Below are positions 11,414 through 23,552 of a stretch of 64,000 bases of DNA, piece by piece (the first letter of the stretch is position 1; each line of letters starts with the position of its first letter). The DNA is from Blastomyces gilchristii SLH14081 (Eukaryota > Ascomycota > Eurotiomycetes > Onygenales > Ajellomycetaceae). A model generated the notes under the pieces. That model was given only the letters and a program-made list of their open reading frames with translations. It had not been told where the DNA came from and made no database searches. Both the position numbers and the translations under genes were made by a program. Location of the stretch: positions 2,919,186 to 2,983,185 of the forward strand of contig NW_003101680.1 of assembly GCF_000003855.2 (NCBI RefSeq). Reading direction: 5' to 3'.

Positions 11414-11686
11414 TTATGAGAGATGCTCAAGAATGTTCTTCACTGAGATTAATTCATTCATGAATTTGAAGAGTTTCTCTGTCACAGATATAGAGAATGA
11501 TGTCTCATGAGTAATTGATAAGTTCTCTGAGACTTCTTTTATAAGAGTTATTTGTGATTCAGATGACTGCTTCTGAGTGTCTGCAGTAGAGTTTGCAGGG
11601 GTTGAAGTATGCAAGTTTCTAGTTCTTTCAGTTATAACAGGTGATTGCTGACTGACTAAGCTTGAAATGTAAGAATAAGTGCTCAC
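11414..11686 (-). pseudogene. Gypsy-B gag N-terminus
   Basis: A 90-residue minus-strand open stretch begins about 40 bases inside the LTR. It is rich in S, T, Q and E. Position just downstream of the 5' LTR and before the RT half makes it the start of gag. No sequence motif identifies it independently. Confidence 0.5.
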
Positions 11687-11727
11687 AGATGATTATTCAG
11701 ATGTTTACAGCTTGATGTGATATGTAC

Positions 11728-11923
11728 TGTTAACTACTAGAAGTATTCACAGTAGAAAGAATAAATGTAGAGATTAAATGTATAATAGTATTCAAGCTGA
11801 GTTATAAATAGTATTTGTAAACTTCAGTCTATATAGTTGTATGTAGCCAAGGGCTGCTAACCCTATTGATTACGCGAGAGATAGAAATAGAGGTAAAGAA
11901 TCCGCGAGGAGCGGGATTTCTTA
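11728..11923 (-). repeat. Gypsy-B 5' LTR, about 196 bp
   Basis: On the minus strand the segment starts TGTAAGAAATCCCGC at 11923 and ends AACA near 11728, giving the TG...CA ends of LTRs. The first 95 bases keep CpG and GGG/CCC runs (for instance tcctcgcgga, 11900-11909), while the rest is AT-rich. To its right the sequence switches directly into integrase sequence of Gypsy-G. Confidence 0.6.
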
Positions 11924-12425
11924 CAAGTTCTTTCATGAGATGATGAAGAAATAATAATTACAGTTTCAGATGAAATGTCTGATACTGTTTAATATCTCAG
12001 GTCAGTAGAACTCTTAAGAGATTATTTAATACAGTTGTTTATAATCTGAATAACTGATTATATGAGAATCATACATCTCTTACATTATCTGAGTGTGCAA
12101 GAGTTCAGAATAAGAGACTCAATATTATTCACAGAATTGCAGAGTGTTATTGTTATTGAGTGAGCATTCTGAGATATTGATTCTTATATGTAGTTCTGAG
12201 AAGAATCAGAGTGCTTCTTGATATACTGCTTCAGTGAGTGCTTGAAGAAGTTCATCAGTTTGAGCTATTATATGCTATAATTCATCTAGTGTAGAAGAAG
12301 TGAAGATATCAGTATCAGTGTCAGTTCAGAGAGAGAGTGTTCTAATCAGAGAAGCATGTATAGTGTCGTGAGTTGTTTCATCTTGATCAATCAATATCTT
12401 TGAATTTAAGAGCTGATGTTCTCAG
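11924..12425 (-). pseudogene. Gypsy-G integrase, 5' part
   Basis: The reverse complement aligns almost base by base with 46000-46480 of element D, including the stretch matching atgaaagaactgtag at the very edge (11924). It is not open in any frame. The match identifies it as the RNase H-integrase linker and the first part of integrase. Confidence 0.75.
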
Positions 12426-12439
12426 TTCATTCAATAGAT

Positions 12440-14344
12440 TATTATTATTATTATTATTCTTCAATTATAGATGTATGCAGTCAGAGACTATAACATTTAT
12501 CTGAGAACTTTTAGTTCTCAGGGTTTTTTCTATATCTGTAAAGTTAACTATTATACATTCATCAATTTCAGATATGTAAAATCAGAAAATTCCAGCTCAG
12601 AATACAAAAACTGTTTACAAATTGCAGTATTTTAACATCTTCTGATACTTTGAAATCATTTGACAATATTATGACGAAAGAAAATAGAACACAGTCTTAA
12701 AGATAAACATATTAAATAGATAGATAGAAAGAAATTGAAAGAAAAAGATAAAGTAAAGAAAGACTATAACAAAACAAATTATTAAAAGATAGTATATAGC
12801 TGTTTTAACAGACTATATCTGATTGATTTTCTCCTCTTCATATTCAGATATTTCTGAATTTAGTCATTTTCTTGTAGCTGCTTAAGTTTCTGATAGAAAG
12901 TCTATTAAGTATTTAATTCCTGTCTCAGTTGAGAATAAGAATCTCATATTTAATTGATTTAGATTATACTTCTCTTTCAATCTGACTCTGAGACTATTGT
13001 ATAATGCACAGTGTATTACAATATGCTCAGAATTCTCATTTACATTGCAGAATGAGCATTCTATTGAATTAAATCTATCATCAAATCTTTGTATATAAGA
13101 TTTGAAATAGTCATGTTCTAGTTTCAGCTGTATTATAGATGAGAATATTTTCTTTTTACATTTAATTGAACAAGATTTTCACTTGGGTTTTATTTCAAAT
13201 CTTGAATAATGTATACTCTTCTTCTGTTTCTGCCAGCTTTCATTTCACTTGTCTAAACAAGATTCTTTTATTTTTCTCTTTATAAAAGATCAGAATATAA
13301 TTTTTTGAATAGATCTGCTTAATTCTGAACTCTTTTTTACAGCTGAATCAGCCAATTCATTATCATGAATATTCATATGAGCAGGAACTCAGTGCAGATG
13401 AATTATCAGCTTTGATATTCTTCTCTTTTAAATTTTTAAAACAGAGTGTAAGATCAGTTCAAGATTCATTTAATTATTATAAATCTGACTATTTCTAAGT
13501 CTTTTTAAAGCAGCTTGACTATCAGAGAATATTCATATCTCTTTCAAACTATTTCCTCTTTTATAAGATTTTATTTCAATGAGTTTGAAAGCTTTCACTA
13601 TTGTAAATACTTCAGCATCAAAGACTTTAGATTCACAGTTTAAATTTCAGACATCTGAGATAAAATTGATATTATCTTCAGTATAAGCAATGTCTGTGCC
13701 TAATCTATTCAAATTCTCATTTTTGAAGTTATCTGAATAAATCAGAATAGAGTCTTCTATATTGATTGTAGAAATTCTCTTCAAATGCTGTTTATATTCT
13801 TTCTTCTTAGATAGTTCACTTATTTACAAGTTTATAAGTGATTCAAGCTTTTCTCTTCAGAGAGATATCTTCTCATAATCAACTTTTTCAACATTTAAAG
13901 AAGAAAATTGATTTTTAATCAGTGAGTATAGTCTGTACAGTTGAGAAGGCATTTTCTTTGAAGAATTATTTTCATTTCAATTAAGAAATCTATTTCAATC
14001 CAGTTCATTTTCAGAGTTAATTGATGAAAATAAAGAAGAGACTCTTTCTCTGATTATATAATTTGAGCTTATCTTTATAACTCTGAGAGTATAGTTCATA
14101 CAGGTCTTTTCAAATCTAATAGCAGAAGAGAGAATTGAAGCTTCAATTTTCATTGCTTTAATAGAAGATGATTTGAATGCTCTCAGAATTCTTCTCAGAG
14201 CTCTGTTTTACAGACTTTGAAAGAGTTCAGTGAAATTCTTTTGATTATTTCATCAAACTTAAACTTCATAATCAGCTACTGAGGTAATACAGGCTATATA
14301 TAACTGTTTCACAGCCTGGAACGATAGACCTCTCTCTGTATTTA
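12440..14344 (-). mobile_element. LINE3: 5'-truncated non-LTR retrotransposon in Gypsy-G
   Basis: The minus-strand sequence matches the 3' part of LINE2 (34010-35935): RNase H region, C-terminal part, 3' UTR with the agaactaaaggttctca-type hairpin, and the trinucleotide tail (seen as attattatt from 12440). Flanking repeats are ttcattcaatagat (12426-12439) and ttcattcaacagat (14345-14358), 13 of 14 identical, the single difference being C/T. Removing the insertion restores the Gypsy-G sequence as seen in element D near 45990. It is 5'-truncated, typical of target-primed reverse transcription. Confidence 0.88.
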
Positions 14345-14358
14345 TTCATTCAACAGAT

Positions 14359-15600
14359 GTCTGTTACATTGAAAGACATATCTCGCTCTTGTCATGAGAG
14401 AGCATCTGCCATCGAGTTCTGACTATCAGAATGATAGTGTATTGTAAAATGAAAGCAGCTTAAGAACTCAGATCATTACATCTATTATTCAGTGAGTTTA
14501 CAGATAGTAATGAAGTGCTTGAGATTCTTATGATCTGTGATTATCTTAAATTCAGAGACACTTCAGAGTTCAGAGTCTTATTCTTCTAGACAGTGTATAA
14601 TTATGAGAAGTTTCTTGTCATAGATCTCATAATTGCATTCAGCAGAACTCAGTTTCTTAGATATGAAGATATATGATTGTAAGACATCTTCATCATTATA
14701 TTGCAATATAGCTTCTTCTATGACATAGTCAGAGAAATCAGCTTTAACAACTGTCTCATGATCAGAATTAAATGTTATCAGCAGAGAGATATTAATAAAC
14801 ATCTTCTTCATTTGTGTAAATGCAGCTGCAGCATCTGCTGATTATTAAAATACTGAGTCTTTTTTAGTGAGTTCTGTAAGTGATCTCATGATATCTGAGA
14901 TGTTCTGTATAAATCACTGATAGAAGTTAGTGAATCTGATAAAGCTTTGTATATCTTTCACAGTGTGTGAGGCCTTTCATTCAAGAATAGCAGAGATCTT
15001 CTCAGAATTGATTCAGATTTTCTTGCCAGCTTCTATGATAAAGCCTAGATATTGTATACTTTTAATCTTAAAATCACACTTGTCTATGTCTATTGATAGT
15101 TCTGCTTTCTGTAGTTATTGTAATACCTTTTGTACATGTTCTTGATATTCTTTCTTGAACTCATCAGTGAAGATGAGAATGTTATCAAAATATACAGATA
15201 TGAATTTATCAAGAAAATCTTGAAATACTCAGTTGATATACTTCTAAAATGTACTGAGAGCATTAGTCAGTCTGAAGAGTGTGACTACTCATTTAAAGAG
15301 GTTATATTGTGTTCAGAATGCTGTAAGTCACTCATCTTCTTCAGTGATGCAGATCTTATGAAATGCAGTGATAATATCTAACTTTGTAAATCATTGAGCT
15401 TGTTCAATGTGAGCTAGAGTTTCATTGATAAGAGATAAAGAATAACAGTTCTTCTTTATCAATCTGTTCAGTTCTCAATAGTTCATGCAGAATCAGAGTT
15501 CTTCATCTGATTTCTTTGCAAAGAGAATAGAGGCTGCAGTGAAAGAGTTGCTAATATATATGAATTCTTTATTTAACAGATCATTGAGTGTCTTTCAAAG
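14359..15600 (-). pseudogene. Gypsy-G reverse transcriptase and RNase H
   Basis: 14578-14811 is open on the minus strand and reads as Gypsy RNase H: VVKADFSDYVIEEAILQY and SKKLSSAECNYEIYDKKLL correspond to vveTDASdyAiGavLsQ and SrKLspaErNYeihDKELLAIv. The catalytic DAS is DFS here. Minus-strand RT blocks lie at about 14900-15560, matching the better-read RT of element D at 44780-45420. Numerous stops show it is inactive. Confidence 0.8.
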
Positions 15601-17890
15601 AAGAAGAAGTTCATCTCAGAACATGTTATAAAGAGAGTCTTATAATAATTCAGAGTCTTTATCATTCTTCTTTTCTAACTTAATACCGTGATTCACTTCT
15701 GAGTCTTATAAGAGAAGTATATTTATAATATTATCTTATCAGAAGATATCTAGATATTTGTGATATTATTAAGAGAGTTTCATACAAGAATCTATTATTA
15801 TAATATAAGATAACTTTTCTAAAGTCTTTTTGATATCAGTCAGACTGATGAAGTAGATTATTATGTAATTCTACTATTAATGACCTTGTCAGCAATTCTG
15901 TTAATGACTTCTTTTTCAGAGTATTTTGTACATATTAGCAGAGATCTGTGTCAGATCTATGATTTTGTGAATATCATCTTTGTAAATTCTATCATTATTA
16001 GAAAATATTAAGCTTCTGTTCTGAGTGTTCAGTAAGATGCCCTATTCAGATAATTAGACAAGTTCTAACATAAGATTATAATCAAGATTATCAACTTCAT
16101 ATGCATAGGCATCTTTATATTGATATTCTCTGATATCTATGTTTAGTTTCATCATGTAATGAATACAAATGTCTTTTGAATCATTAAATTCTGCAAGAAG
16201 TCAGAAGTTTGATAAGAAGATACACTGAAGATTATAATGTCTTACAACTGAAGATTTAATTATTGTATAATGACATAGACTGCTGTCTATCATGGCTTTT
16301 ATATTATTCATGTTATCTATCACAGTAGATATAAGAATTGCATTCATTGCTATTTTCTCTTTAAATTGTTGTTGTCTGACCTCTTCAAGCTTCTGTTTAC
16401 AAATTTGAACAGAAGCTAATCTTTTCCCTGTTTTATCAGAGTATTCTCATAGTTATCTTCTGAATCTTCTTTCAATGCAATATGATTGATGTGAACAGGC
16501 ACTGATTTATTCTTTAAGTGAGAAGACACTGATCTTTCTCTTGAGTGAGAAGACACATAGATCAATTGACAGTTGAAAGCAATGTGTTCTGATCAGTTAC
16601 AGTTAATACACACTTCTTATTAATATTGATCAGTAACTTCTTTGAGAGTGATTTCAGAGACTTGAAAGCCTGTTCAGATGACAGAGACTCTTGTTTATGT
16701 ATAGATATTTAAGTCTACTCAGTTCATAGCATCTGCATCATTGTTGTTATTTCTCAGTACAGATATATAAGTGACTGAGTTACATCTCAGCACAGATATG
16801 TAAGTGTAATATCTTCTATCACTGTTCTGTATACTCTTGAGCTTGATAAGACAGTTGTTCAATGTTCAGAGCTGTGTGCAGAAGTCTTTATAAGTTGAGT
16901 CTTTGTTTACACTTATAAGAGTCTGTAAGAGTTTGAAAGTTAATGTCTTCTTAAGCATACTAATCTTCATTTAATTCTCTTAAGATTAATCACCTGCTTC
17001 CAAGATCTTGATATTGAAGTCAGGATAAATATTGTAAGAGAAGTGTTTCTCTGTCAGATGCTCTATAATCAATTCAATATCTTCTGTTACATGACAGTGT
17101 CTCAAAACAGAATATCAAGATATTTGATAATATTATCAGATGTTTGTAATACTCATTCACATGCTTTCATTTATGAATAAAACTTCTATTTTATGTGATT
17201 CTTCAATCATTTATTGATATACTAATCTTGATTGATTAGTGAACTGATGATATCTTTATTCATACTCAGTTTTATAAGCATTTCTATTCTTCATAATGAG
17301 TAGAGAGTGAGATTGAAAGTATTAAAATATATGAGAGTATCTAAGTGTTCTTTCAGTGCTTTTATAGTTAATTCTGTAGGTGTTGAAATTGCATGAGTTT
17401 CTTGTTAAGTTAATTATTGAATTTTCTTGTATTAAAGTTGTTGAGTTGCATGTATATCAGCTATCTGTTACTGTTGTAATTTCAACATTATTCAGAGCCA
17501 CTGTGATATTACTTCTATACTCATGTTCAAGAGTGCTTTCATATTATCATTAGACATAATTATGTCATTTATCAGATGTGAGATATCTGTGAAATTAGAA
17601 GAAGTGTAATTGTATAAATATCTTATATATCTGTAGTATCAGAACTCTTAGATCTTTTACTAATATTCTCTTTATAAGATCTTATTCTCTTTATAAGATC
17701 TTATTACAGAGTCAGAGTGACTGATAAGTAAGCTTCTATCTGAGAACTCAGTGTCTGCTTAACTATTTAACTGTTTCTCTATTTCTTATATATTATTATG
17801 TATTCAGATATTCCAGTGAGTAATTATTTCTAATGAGAAGATAATACATGAATAATCATTTCTAATAAGAAGATGATGAATGTTTTTCAA
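15600..17890 (-). pseudogene. Gypsy-G gag and protease region
   Basis: The minus strand near 16615-16560 encodes a CCHC zinc knuckle with spacing C-X2-C-X4-H-X4-C (CINCN, SEH, AFNC; the tryptophan codon is TGA), identical to the knuckle in element D near 43748-43790. The rest follows D's gag in nucleotide similarity but is not open. Confidence 0.7.
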
Positions 17891-17896
17891 GTATAA

Positions 17897-18345
17897 GAGA
17901 CCTACACTGAATAGATCAGTATAATATATAGGTCTTATATAACAAAGTGAAAAATGTTAGAGAAGGAAAGAAAGAAAAAGTGCAGGAATCAGTGATTGAA
18001 GTGAATATTTATGTATGTACACAGTGAAGCTTCAGAGTGAAAGAATAGAAATTTCATGAGTTTTTCAGCTGAGGATCAGTGACTGAGAATCAGAGCTTTC
18101 AGCGGAATCTGTGAAGTGTAATGAAATAGTCTATATGATTGTGTGGTTCGGAAGAACGTACGATCATCGGATAATAACGCGGCCGCTTCTGAACTTGCTT
18201 ACAAGTGTAAAGAGAGCCATAGCAGCCACTAATTAATTTAGTGTATGATATTACAATATATAAGAAGCTGGCGTACACCTGTAATCATACACTGGCAAGC
18301 AATCTTTGAATTACATCTGATAGCATGTCTAAAAACTGGTGAGAA
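17897..18345 (-). repeat. Gypsy-G 5' LTR with an inserted CGTACG element
   Basis: Positions 17897-18142 on the minus strand match the LTR of element D (shared blocks around aatcatatagac, cacttcacagatt, ggcct/gtctatat and the 3' end near gtaggtctcttata). At 18143-18315 the CGTACG element interrupts it. The last roughly 30 bases, corresponding to the LTR start, are not clearly recognisable. Confidence 0.65.
18143..18315 (-). mobile_element. CGTACG-rich short element, copy 2
   Basis: About 173 bp, homologous to 5254-5435 in reverse orientation, with several CpG sites changed to TpG or CpA (for example cgtacgctggc is now catacactggc). One NotI site remains (gcggccgc at 18179-18186). It lies within the LTR of Gypsy-G. 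Confidence 0.75.
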
Positions 18346-18979
18346 GTGCAGGCTTCTCCAGGGCGTGATAATTCCATCTACAAAGCAATTCATAGTTATC
18401 ATGCCAGTGTGGTTCTAGAACACCTCAAAAGATAGCATATAAAGAACAGTAAGTAGAAGAGCATCTGATTGATGCTGCTTCACTTGTAGAGGGAAAACTT
18501 CACATCCAGGTGAATGCCACATATGGTACATGAACAGATAAGATGTGAGAAAGAAGATGAGAGCAGTGAACAAGATTCAAAGAAGTCTGCTCTCTACTCA
18601 AAAGAAGAATAAAAGAGAAGAGTGATTATCACTGAAGTTGTACAATGACAACAGAAATCATATAACAATATAGTGATATAATGATATAGTAATATAACAA
18701 TATAGCAATATAATAATAGACATTGTACAATCAATAAGAAATCACTGAAATGAATATCTTCTCTAGTTAATATAAACAACATTCTTCTCTGCTATCTGAA
18801 CTGAAAGATATACAGAATCTCTCAGAGAATTTACTTAAAGCAGTAAGAAAAGCAGCTGAAACTGCTGAACCAGAATTGAAGCTCTGTATATATACAAGGA
18901 TTCTAAACAAGATTGAGGCCTTGCATACACAGTGGCAGGCTGAGATGAAAGTTAAATAATAATTGACATTCACTGCAGA
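18346..18979. other. Unassigned sequence between Gypsy-G and Gypsy-F
   Basis: The first part (18346-18560) keeps some GG/CC (for example ccagggcgtg). The rest is AT-rich with a run of atatag repeats at 18660-18720. By position it may be the 5' LTR and leader of Gypsy-F, but I found no matching LTR on the other side. Confidence 0.35.
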
Positions 18980-18999
18980 TTAAGCATTCACTATGAAGA

Positions 19000-20300
19000 G
19001 CTTCACTGATGCAATTATCATCATTAATAAGAATAGAGAAAACCAGATCTTAGATCTGCAGTGAAAGATTAAACATTTACACAGATAGATAACTACACTG
19101 AATCTGAAGATCTCATCATAATTATTCATAATCTCTTCAGAAGTATACATATCATCAGAGATCACTGTGCAGGATGAGAATCTGAGCATGAAATATATCA
19201 AGCTAGAAGATCTGTTAAAGTTATTAAGCTTTAATAATGACTGAAAAAATAATGCTGCAATCAGCTGACTAAGTCAGATATAATTATATTATCAGATTAA
19301 ATATGAACTCACAGATAGATAATTAACAGAATTTTAACAAGTCTTAAAATCTACTGTGTTTCTATATAGAAAAGTGAAGTCATTATAAATAACTAATAAA
19401 AAGATGAATCTCACAGATCTGAAGTGATATTCATTCTTATAAATATGAAATGAGTTTTTCAAATGAATCTTGTATAACTTTGAGAAAGTGAATATATGAG
19501 ATAAGTGTTATAAATACTTCACTGAGTGTAGATAAGTGAGTAATCTTATATTATACTTCACACACTTCAGCTTATACTATCTTATGTTGAATGAAGAGCT
19601 TTTAACATCTTTCTGTTTATAGATCTTCATTCATGATCTTATATCTGAGTTGAGAGTGAAATGAAAATGCTTAACCTCACAATCAGACATAGTGAAAGAA
19701 GTATATAATATTCTCATCATATGAAAACAAGCAAGTTAATTATGACAGAAAATATTGTAATTGAGTATGCCTCACTAGAGAACAGATAATCAAACTTCTA
19801 TGACACAAGTCACACACTCAGACACAATAAATCTAGATCTGAATATTATCACTAAAGCACTGAATTCTCTGAAAAAGAGATTCTCTAAGTGAAAATCTTG
19901 ATATTATGAGTATTAAGCTTGCTTCAACTGTAGATATCAAAATCATGATATAAAAGATTGCACACAGTATACATAGTCAAGAGAAGTAAGAGAGTTAAAA
20001 AACTAGCAGAATCAGTGAGCTCAGAGACACTCACTGATATTCTATAAAAAGTCTTCAAAGTGAAAGAGATGCCTGTGTTAGATGATTCTCTGAATTCTGT
20101 GAATATTAAGAAGAAGCAGGCTTCTAACTGAGATGCAGACAAGAATGAAGTAAATGCTTATCTCAATATCTTGAGACCTGAAATATTAATATATAAGAGA
20201 CACTTGAGTAAGAACAGAGAGATGGCTGTAAAAGTGTTAGCAGATACAGAAGCTTCTATATAATATATTAATAATTATATAATCTGAAGACTGAAAGAGA
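19000..20300 (+). pseudogene. Gypsy-F gag and protease
   Basis: The zinc knuckle at 19926-19967 reads CFNCRYQNHDIKDC, the exact C-X2-C-X4-H-X4-C spacing of retroviral-type nucleocapsids. Around 20228-20275 the translation contains VLADTEASI followed by a stop and YINN, a protease active site DTGAS in which glycine has become glutamate (GG to GA). Upstream gag sequence is broken by stops. Confidence 0.75.
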
Positions 20301-20936
20301 TCTGTTAAGTGAAGAATCTCTGATATATAAGATTATCTGATAACTGATATTTGATATTATCTGCAAGAGTAAGAGTTCTCTTGCACTTCAGAGAATGATC
20401 TTGCTATATTTGAGTGTGAGAGCTGTAGAATGTGAAATATGATCTTATTCTTGAACTCAATTGATTTCAAAGGTTCAATCTGCAGATTCAATGACATACA
20501 TGTCATATGTAGTTCACTGATAGAAAGAAAACAGTTCATATAATTCTATCAACTGATATGAGAAGAACATTTCACATCTCTGATATAAAAGAATTAAATC
20601 TGCTTATATATTAATAAGCAAAGAGAATAATTTGCAAGATCTTATCTGAAAGCATTCTGTATATTATACAGGATCTAAAAGCAGAGAAAATCAAGATAAA
20701 GAATATATAAAAGAACAAGTATATAAAGAAGCTTCTGAAGAAGTATGAAAAGATCTTCTGAACAGATCTTTCATCAGAATTGTCACTGAAATGAGGATTT
20801 GTACATAAGATTGACATAAGAGATGTAAAATTAGTCAATCAGAATATATACTCTCTGTCACAAACATATCTTGAAGAATAGAAGTGTCAGATCACAGATC
20901 TTCTAAAATATAGTCTTATATAACTCTTATCAAGCA

Positions 20937-21495
20937 TGTGAGGCTTTTTAGTTCTATTTGTGAAAAAGACAGATGAGGAGTGACAGATGTGTATTAATTA
21001 TGAAGCACTTAATAAGCTTATAATCAAGAATGAATATTCACTACTACAGATTCAACAACAGTTGAATATGATTGAAAATGTCTGATATCTATCAAAGATT
21101 GATCTTCTCTCAGAATACTGACAGATCTGTATAGATAAACTATCAGTCTCATGAACTGTGTTTAATACACAATGAAGAAAGTTCAAATTTCTGATAATAT
21201 TATTCAGTCTGATAAATGCATCTATCATCTTCTAAACAATGATGAATACAATTCTTTATAAACAGAATGAAACCTCATATCTGATATATCTCAATGACAT
21301 TCTAGTCTTTTCAAACTTATATAATAAATATCTGAAGCATCTCAATGAAGTGCTTATAACTCTGACAGAGTATAAGCTCTATATCAAATCAATTAAGTGT
21401 GTTTTTGAAACAGAAGAGTTGAAGTTTATAGAATATGTAGTGAGTGATGACTGTATACATCTCATTCTGAAGAAATTGAATATTATAGTAAATTG
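20937..21495 (+). pseudogene. Gypsy-F reverse transcriptase
   Basis: Reading with TGA as tryptophan gives GFLVLFVKKTDEEWQMCINY, then SKIDLLSEYWQI (the S.lDL.sgYhQI block). 21239-21495 is open and holds YLIYLNDILVFS in place of YLDDIlvfS, followed by LYIKSIKCVFETEELKFIEY (LyaklsKCeF...ev.FLGy). The catalytic YxDD is YLND, so it is dead. Confidence 0.85.
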
Positions 21496-21699
21496 ATCAT
21501 GACTGAGAAATATACATCATGTATAATAGTTTCTTGAGTTAGTCTTATATTATCACAGATTTATCAAGGATTTCACATGAATATCAGTATCACTCTCAGA
21601 TCTCTTAAGAGAAATGAATACAAATCTGTAAAAGAAGAAGTTTCATTCAATCATTTGAAATACTGTATGTGAAGAGGCTTTTCTCATACTGAGAGAATA

Positions 21700-22170
21700 T
21701 ATAACAATATTCTCAGTGCTTATTTAATCAGATTGTGATAAATCTTTTTACATTAAGACAGATATATTCAAATGAGCTATCAGAGACACTCTTCTACAGA
21801 TAAGTAAGAACAGCAAGCTGAACTCAGTGATGTATAATGATAGAAAACTATCAGATACTGAGCTCAATTACTCAGTGTATGAAAAGAAATTGCTAGCAAT
21901 CAAGCACATACTGATGTTATGAGATAGATATATTAACAACAGATATATAACAACAGTGATCACAGATTATAAAAGCCTCATCTATCTATAATTGATAATA
22001 AAACCTTTTAAATATTTAGCACATTGAATCTCAGAGTTTTAAGCATACAATCTTCATATTAAATACTAAAAGAAATCAGACACTGTGATATCTGATGCAA
22101 TCAGTCACAGACCTGATTTCATGAGTGAGAGTTCTGCAAATCAGATATATGAGAAGTTCATATTAAACAT
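21700..22170 (+). pseudogene. Gypsy-F RNase H
   Basis: The plus strand reads, with stops, IKTDIFKWAI, DRKLSDTELNYSVYEKKLLA and VITDYKSLIYL, then HRPDFM. These correspond to the Gypsy RNase H blocks TDaS..aig, sRkLs.aE.nY.i.dKEllAi, v.TDHksL.yl and s.rpDf. The first catalytic motif is damaged. Confidence 0.78.
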
Positions 22171-22198
22171 ACTAAGAGAATACAAGGAATTAGAATGA

Positions 22199-22558
22199 GT
22201 GAACATCATAATCTCTCACTTAAAGAGTGACAAGATGTCAGATAACAAGTGTCTCATGAGAGTAGTAGAAGAGATGCTTTCAAACTTTAAGCTGAGAAAA
22301 TTGAAAAACAATGTTATGCTTTACTGCAATCTAGAATATGTGAAAGCTCTCTATCTAGAATCTTTATTTAGATATAACTTGATAGCTCACATGCATAAGA
22401 AATTCAGTCACTTAGAAAGCTCTGAACTCATGAGCATACTCAAATCAAGAGTATACTGGCCAAGCATGGCTGAGGACATTCAGGTGTATACTCATAAGTG
22501 CCTGAATTGTCAGGTCATGAAAGAATCTAAGAAAGAGTTAGAACATAAGAAAGTGTAA
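22199..22558 (+). pseudogene. Gypsy-F integrase zinc-binding domain (open 119-codon fragment)
   Basis: An open stretch of 119 residues ends with an intact HHCC zinc module: HMHKKFSHLES (H-X4-H type spacing), RVYWPSMAEDI and HKCLNCQ (C-X2-C). This domain helps integrases bind LTR ends. It is the best-preserved coding piece of Gypsy-F, but is only a fragment since the core domain that follows is stopped and interrupted. Confidence 0.85.
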
Positions 22559-22559
22559 C

Positions 22560-23540
22560 ATCAGATGAAGTGTATGATACAACTGTTCAAATAATGAAGA
22601 GTGAATCTCATAGACATATTACTGTGAATATCAAATGAAAATTGATGAATAATCACTGCTATTGATTACACTACTAGACTGGCCGCTGAGATCATGAATT
22701 TCACATTTGGTCCCATTTGGTCTGATTCCATACATTTCTTGGCGTGAATCCCGCTGGGACTGGCTATCAAAAAAACATGTAAAGTGACTATATATCAGAT
22801 CTTAAAATGGAATCATGACTTGAAAAAAATGAGAAAGTGGTTCTATTTGGTCCCATTTAGTCCCATTCTTGGCATAAAGTTACTATTTTTAGACATTTTA
22901 AGGTTTTTTTTAGACTATTTTTAATTTTTTAAAAAGTAACACTTTTTGATAATGCTCAAATGAGATTTAAAGTCATTTAAAGCAATAAAAATAATTTAAA
23001 TTGAGAAGTGGAAATCATGGTCTCATTTGGAAAATGTGACAAGAGTAGACAGTAAGTCTCACTGAGACAGTATGGGACTACTATCTAATGTTAAAACCGT
23101 GTAATGGGATCAGTCGAATTGGTAATAGAACTATCAAAAAATCTGGTCCTGGTCCCAGACACGGTTACACGGTCAGTCTATACACTACTGACTGGCCAGT
23201 CATGAAAGCAGTTTCAGAGATGATAGAGAAGATGATGATGAAGTTTCTACATAATGAGATCTATGTCAACTATGAAATGCCATGTGAGATTCTAACTGAT
23301 AACAGTGTGAATCTCATAGAAGAAGTAGTGAGGCATTTCATGAATCAGTTATAGACAAGATATTGTAGAACAACATCATATTATTTATAAATAAACAGGA
23401 AGATGAAATGCTTGAATGAAATCTTGAGTAACATGCTGATGAAATATCTAGTGAGCAAGTCTACAAGACTATGAGATGAATATCTCAGGCAGGCACTACT
23501 AGTCACATGAATTTGACAGTATGCAGTCTCTAAGCATTCA
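22560..23540 (+). pseudogene. Gypsy-F integrase core, split by a MITE
   Basis: The first half ends IITAIDYTT at 22674, containing the first catalytic aspartate. After the MITE the second half (from 23181, open to 23354) resumes with DWPVMKAVSEM and CEILTDNSVN, containing the second aspartate. Excising the MITE and one 8-bp repeat restores the frame exactly. The expected catalytic glutamate block (tnGk.ErlN) reads NRKMKCLNE near 23398-23424, with glutamate changed to lysine. Confidence 0.88.
22675..23180 (+). mobile_element. 506-bp hAT-type MITE, copy 1
   Basis: Terminal inverted repeats tagactggccg and, at the other end, tagactgaccg (reverse complement), one mismatch. The flanking 8-bp duplication is tacactac (22667-22674 and 23181-23188). 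Length is exactly 506 bp, as for copies at 28377 and 48186. Both ends match the large hAT element at about 2226-8313, so this is a non-autonomous deletion derivative. Some CpG sites remain. Confidence 0.95.
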
Positions 23541-23552
23541 TCATTCTACCTG

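Larger units (their letters stand above)
1..11923 (-). mobile_element. Gypsy-B: degenerate chromovirus-type LTR retrotransposon, interrupted by a hAT element
   Basis: Read on the minus strand, one Gypsy element runs right to left: LTR (11728-11923), gag start (11414-11686), reverse transcriptase (9277-9816), RNase H (about 8480-8680), then, beyond a 6.1-kb insertion, integrase (about 1130-2223) and GPY/F plus chromodomain (910-1122). The two halves join in one reading frame across the insertion, so I treat them as one element. The left LTR is not recognised and may lie outside the window. Stop codons are frequent, mostly TGA where tryptophan or arginine is expected. The right LTR boundary at 11923 abuts integrase sequence of Gypsy-G, so B was inserted into G. 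Confidence 0.8.
11924..18345 (-). mobile_element. Gypsy-G: degenerate chromovirus-type retrotransposon, interrupted by a LINE
   Basis: This minus-strand element is the same family as the complete element D (42173-47975). Order from right to left: 5' LTR (about 17897-18345, carrying a CGTACG element), gag with zinc knuckle (about 16560-16620), protease, RT (about 14900-15560), RNase H (14359-14850), an inserted LINE (12440-14344), and part of integrase (11924-12425). The integrase is cut at 11923 by the LTR of Gypsy-B, so the remaining 3' part should lie beyond the left edge of the window. Confidence 0.8.

Noticed and set aside
14930..15381. Plus-strand ORFs of 71 and 83 codons
   Set aside because: They are antisense to the reverse transcriptase of Gypsy-G, which aligns to element D on the minus strand.
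18594..20838. Several minus-strand ORFs of 60-75 codons
   Set aside because: They overlap the plus-strand gag-protease-RT region of Gypsy-F, where CCHC and RT motifs are clear.
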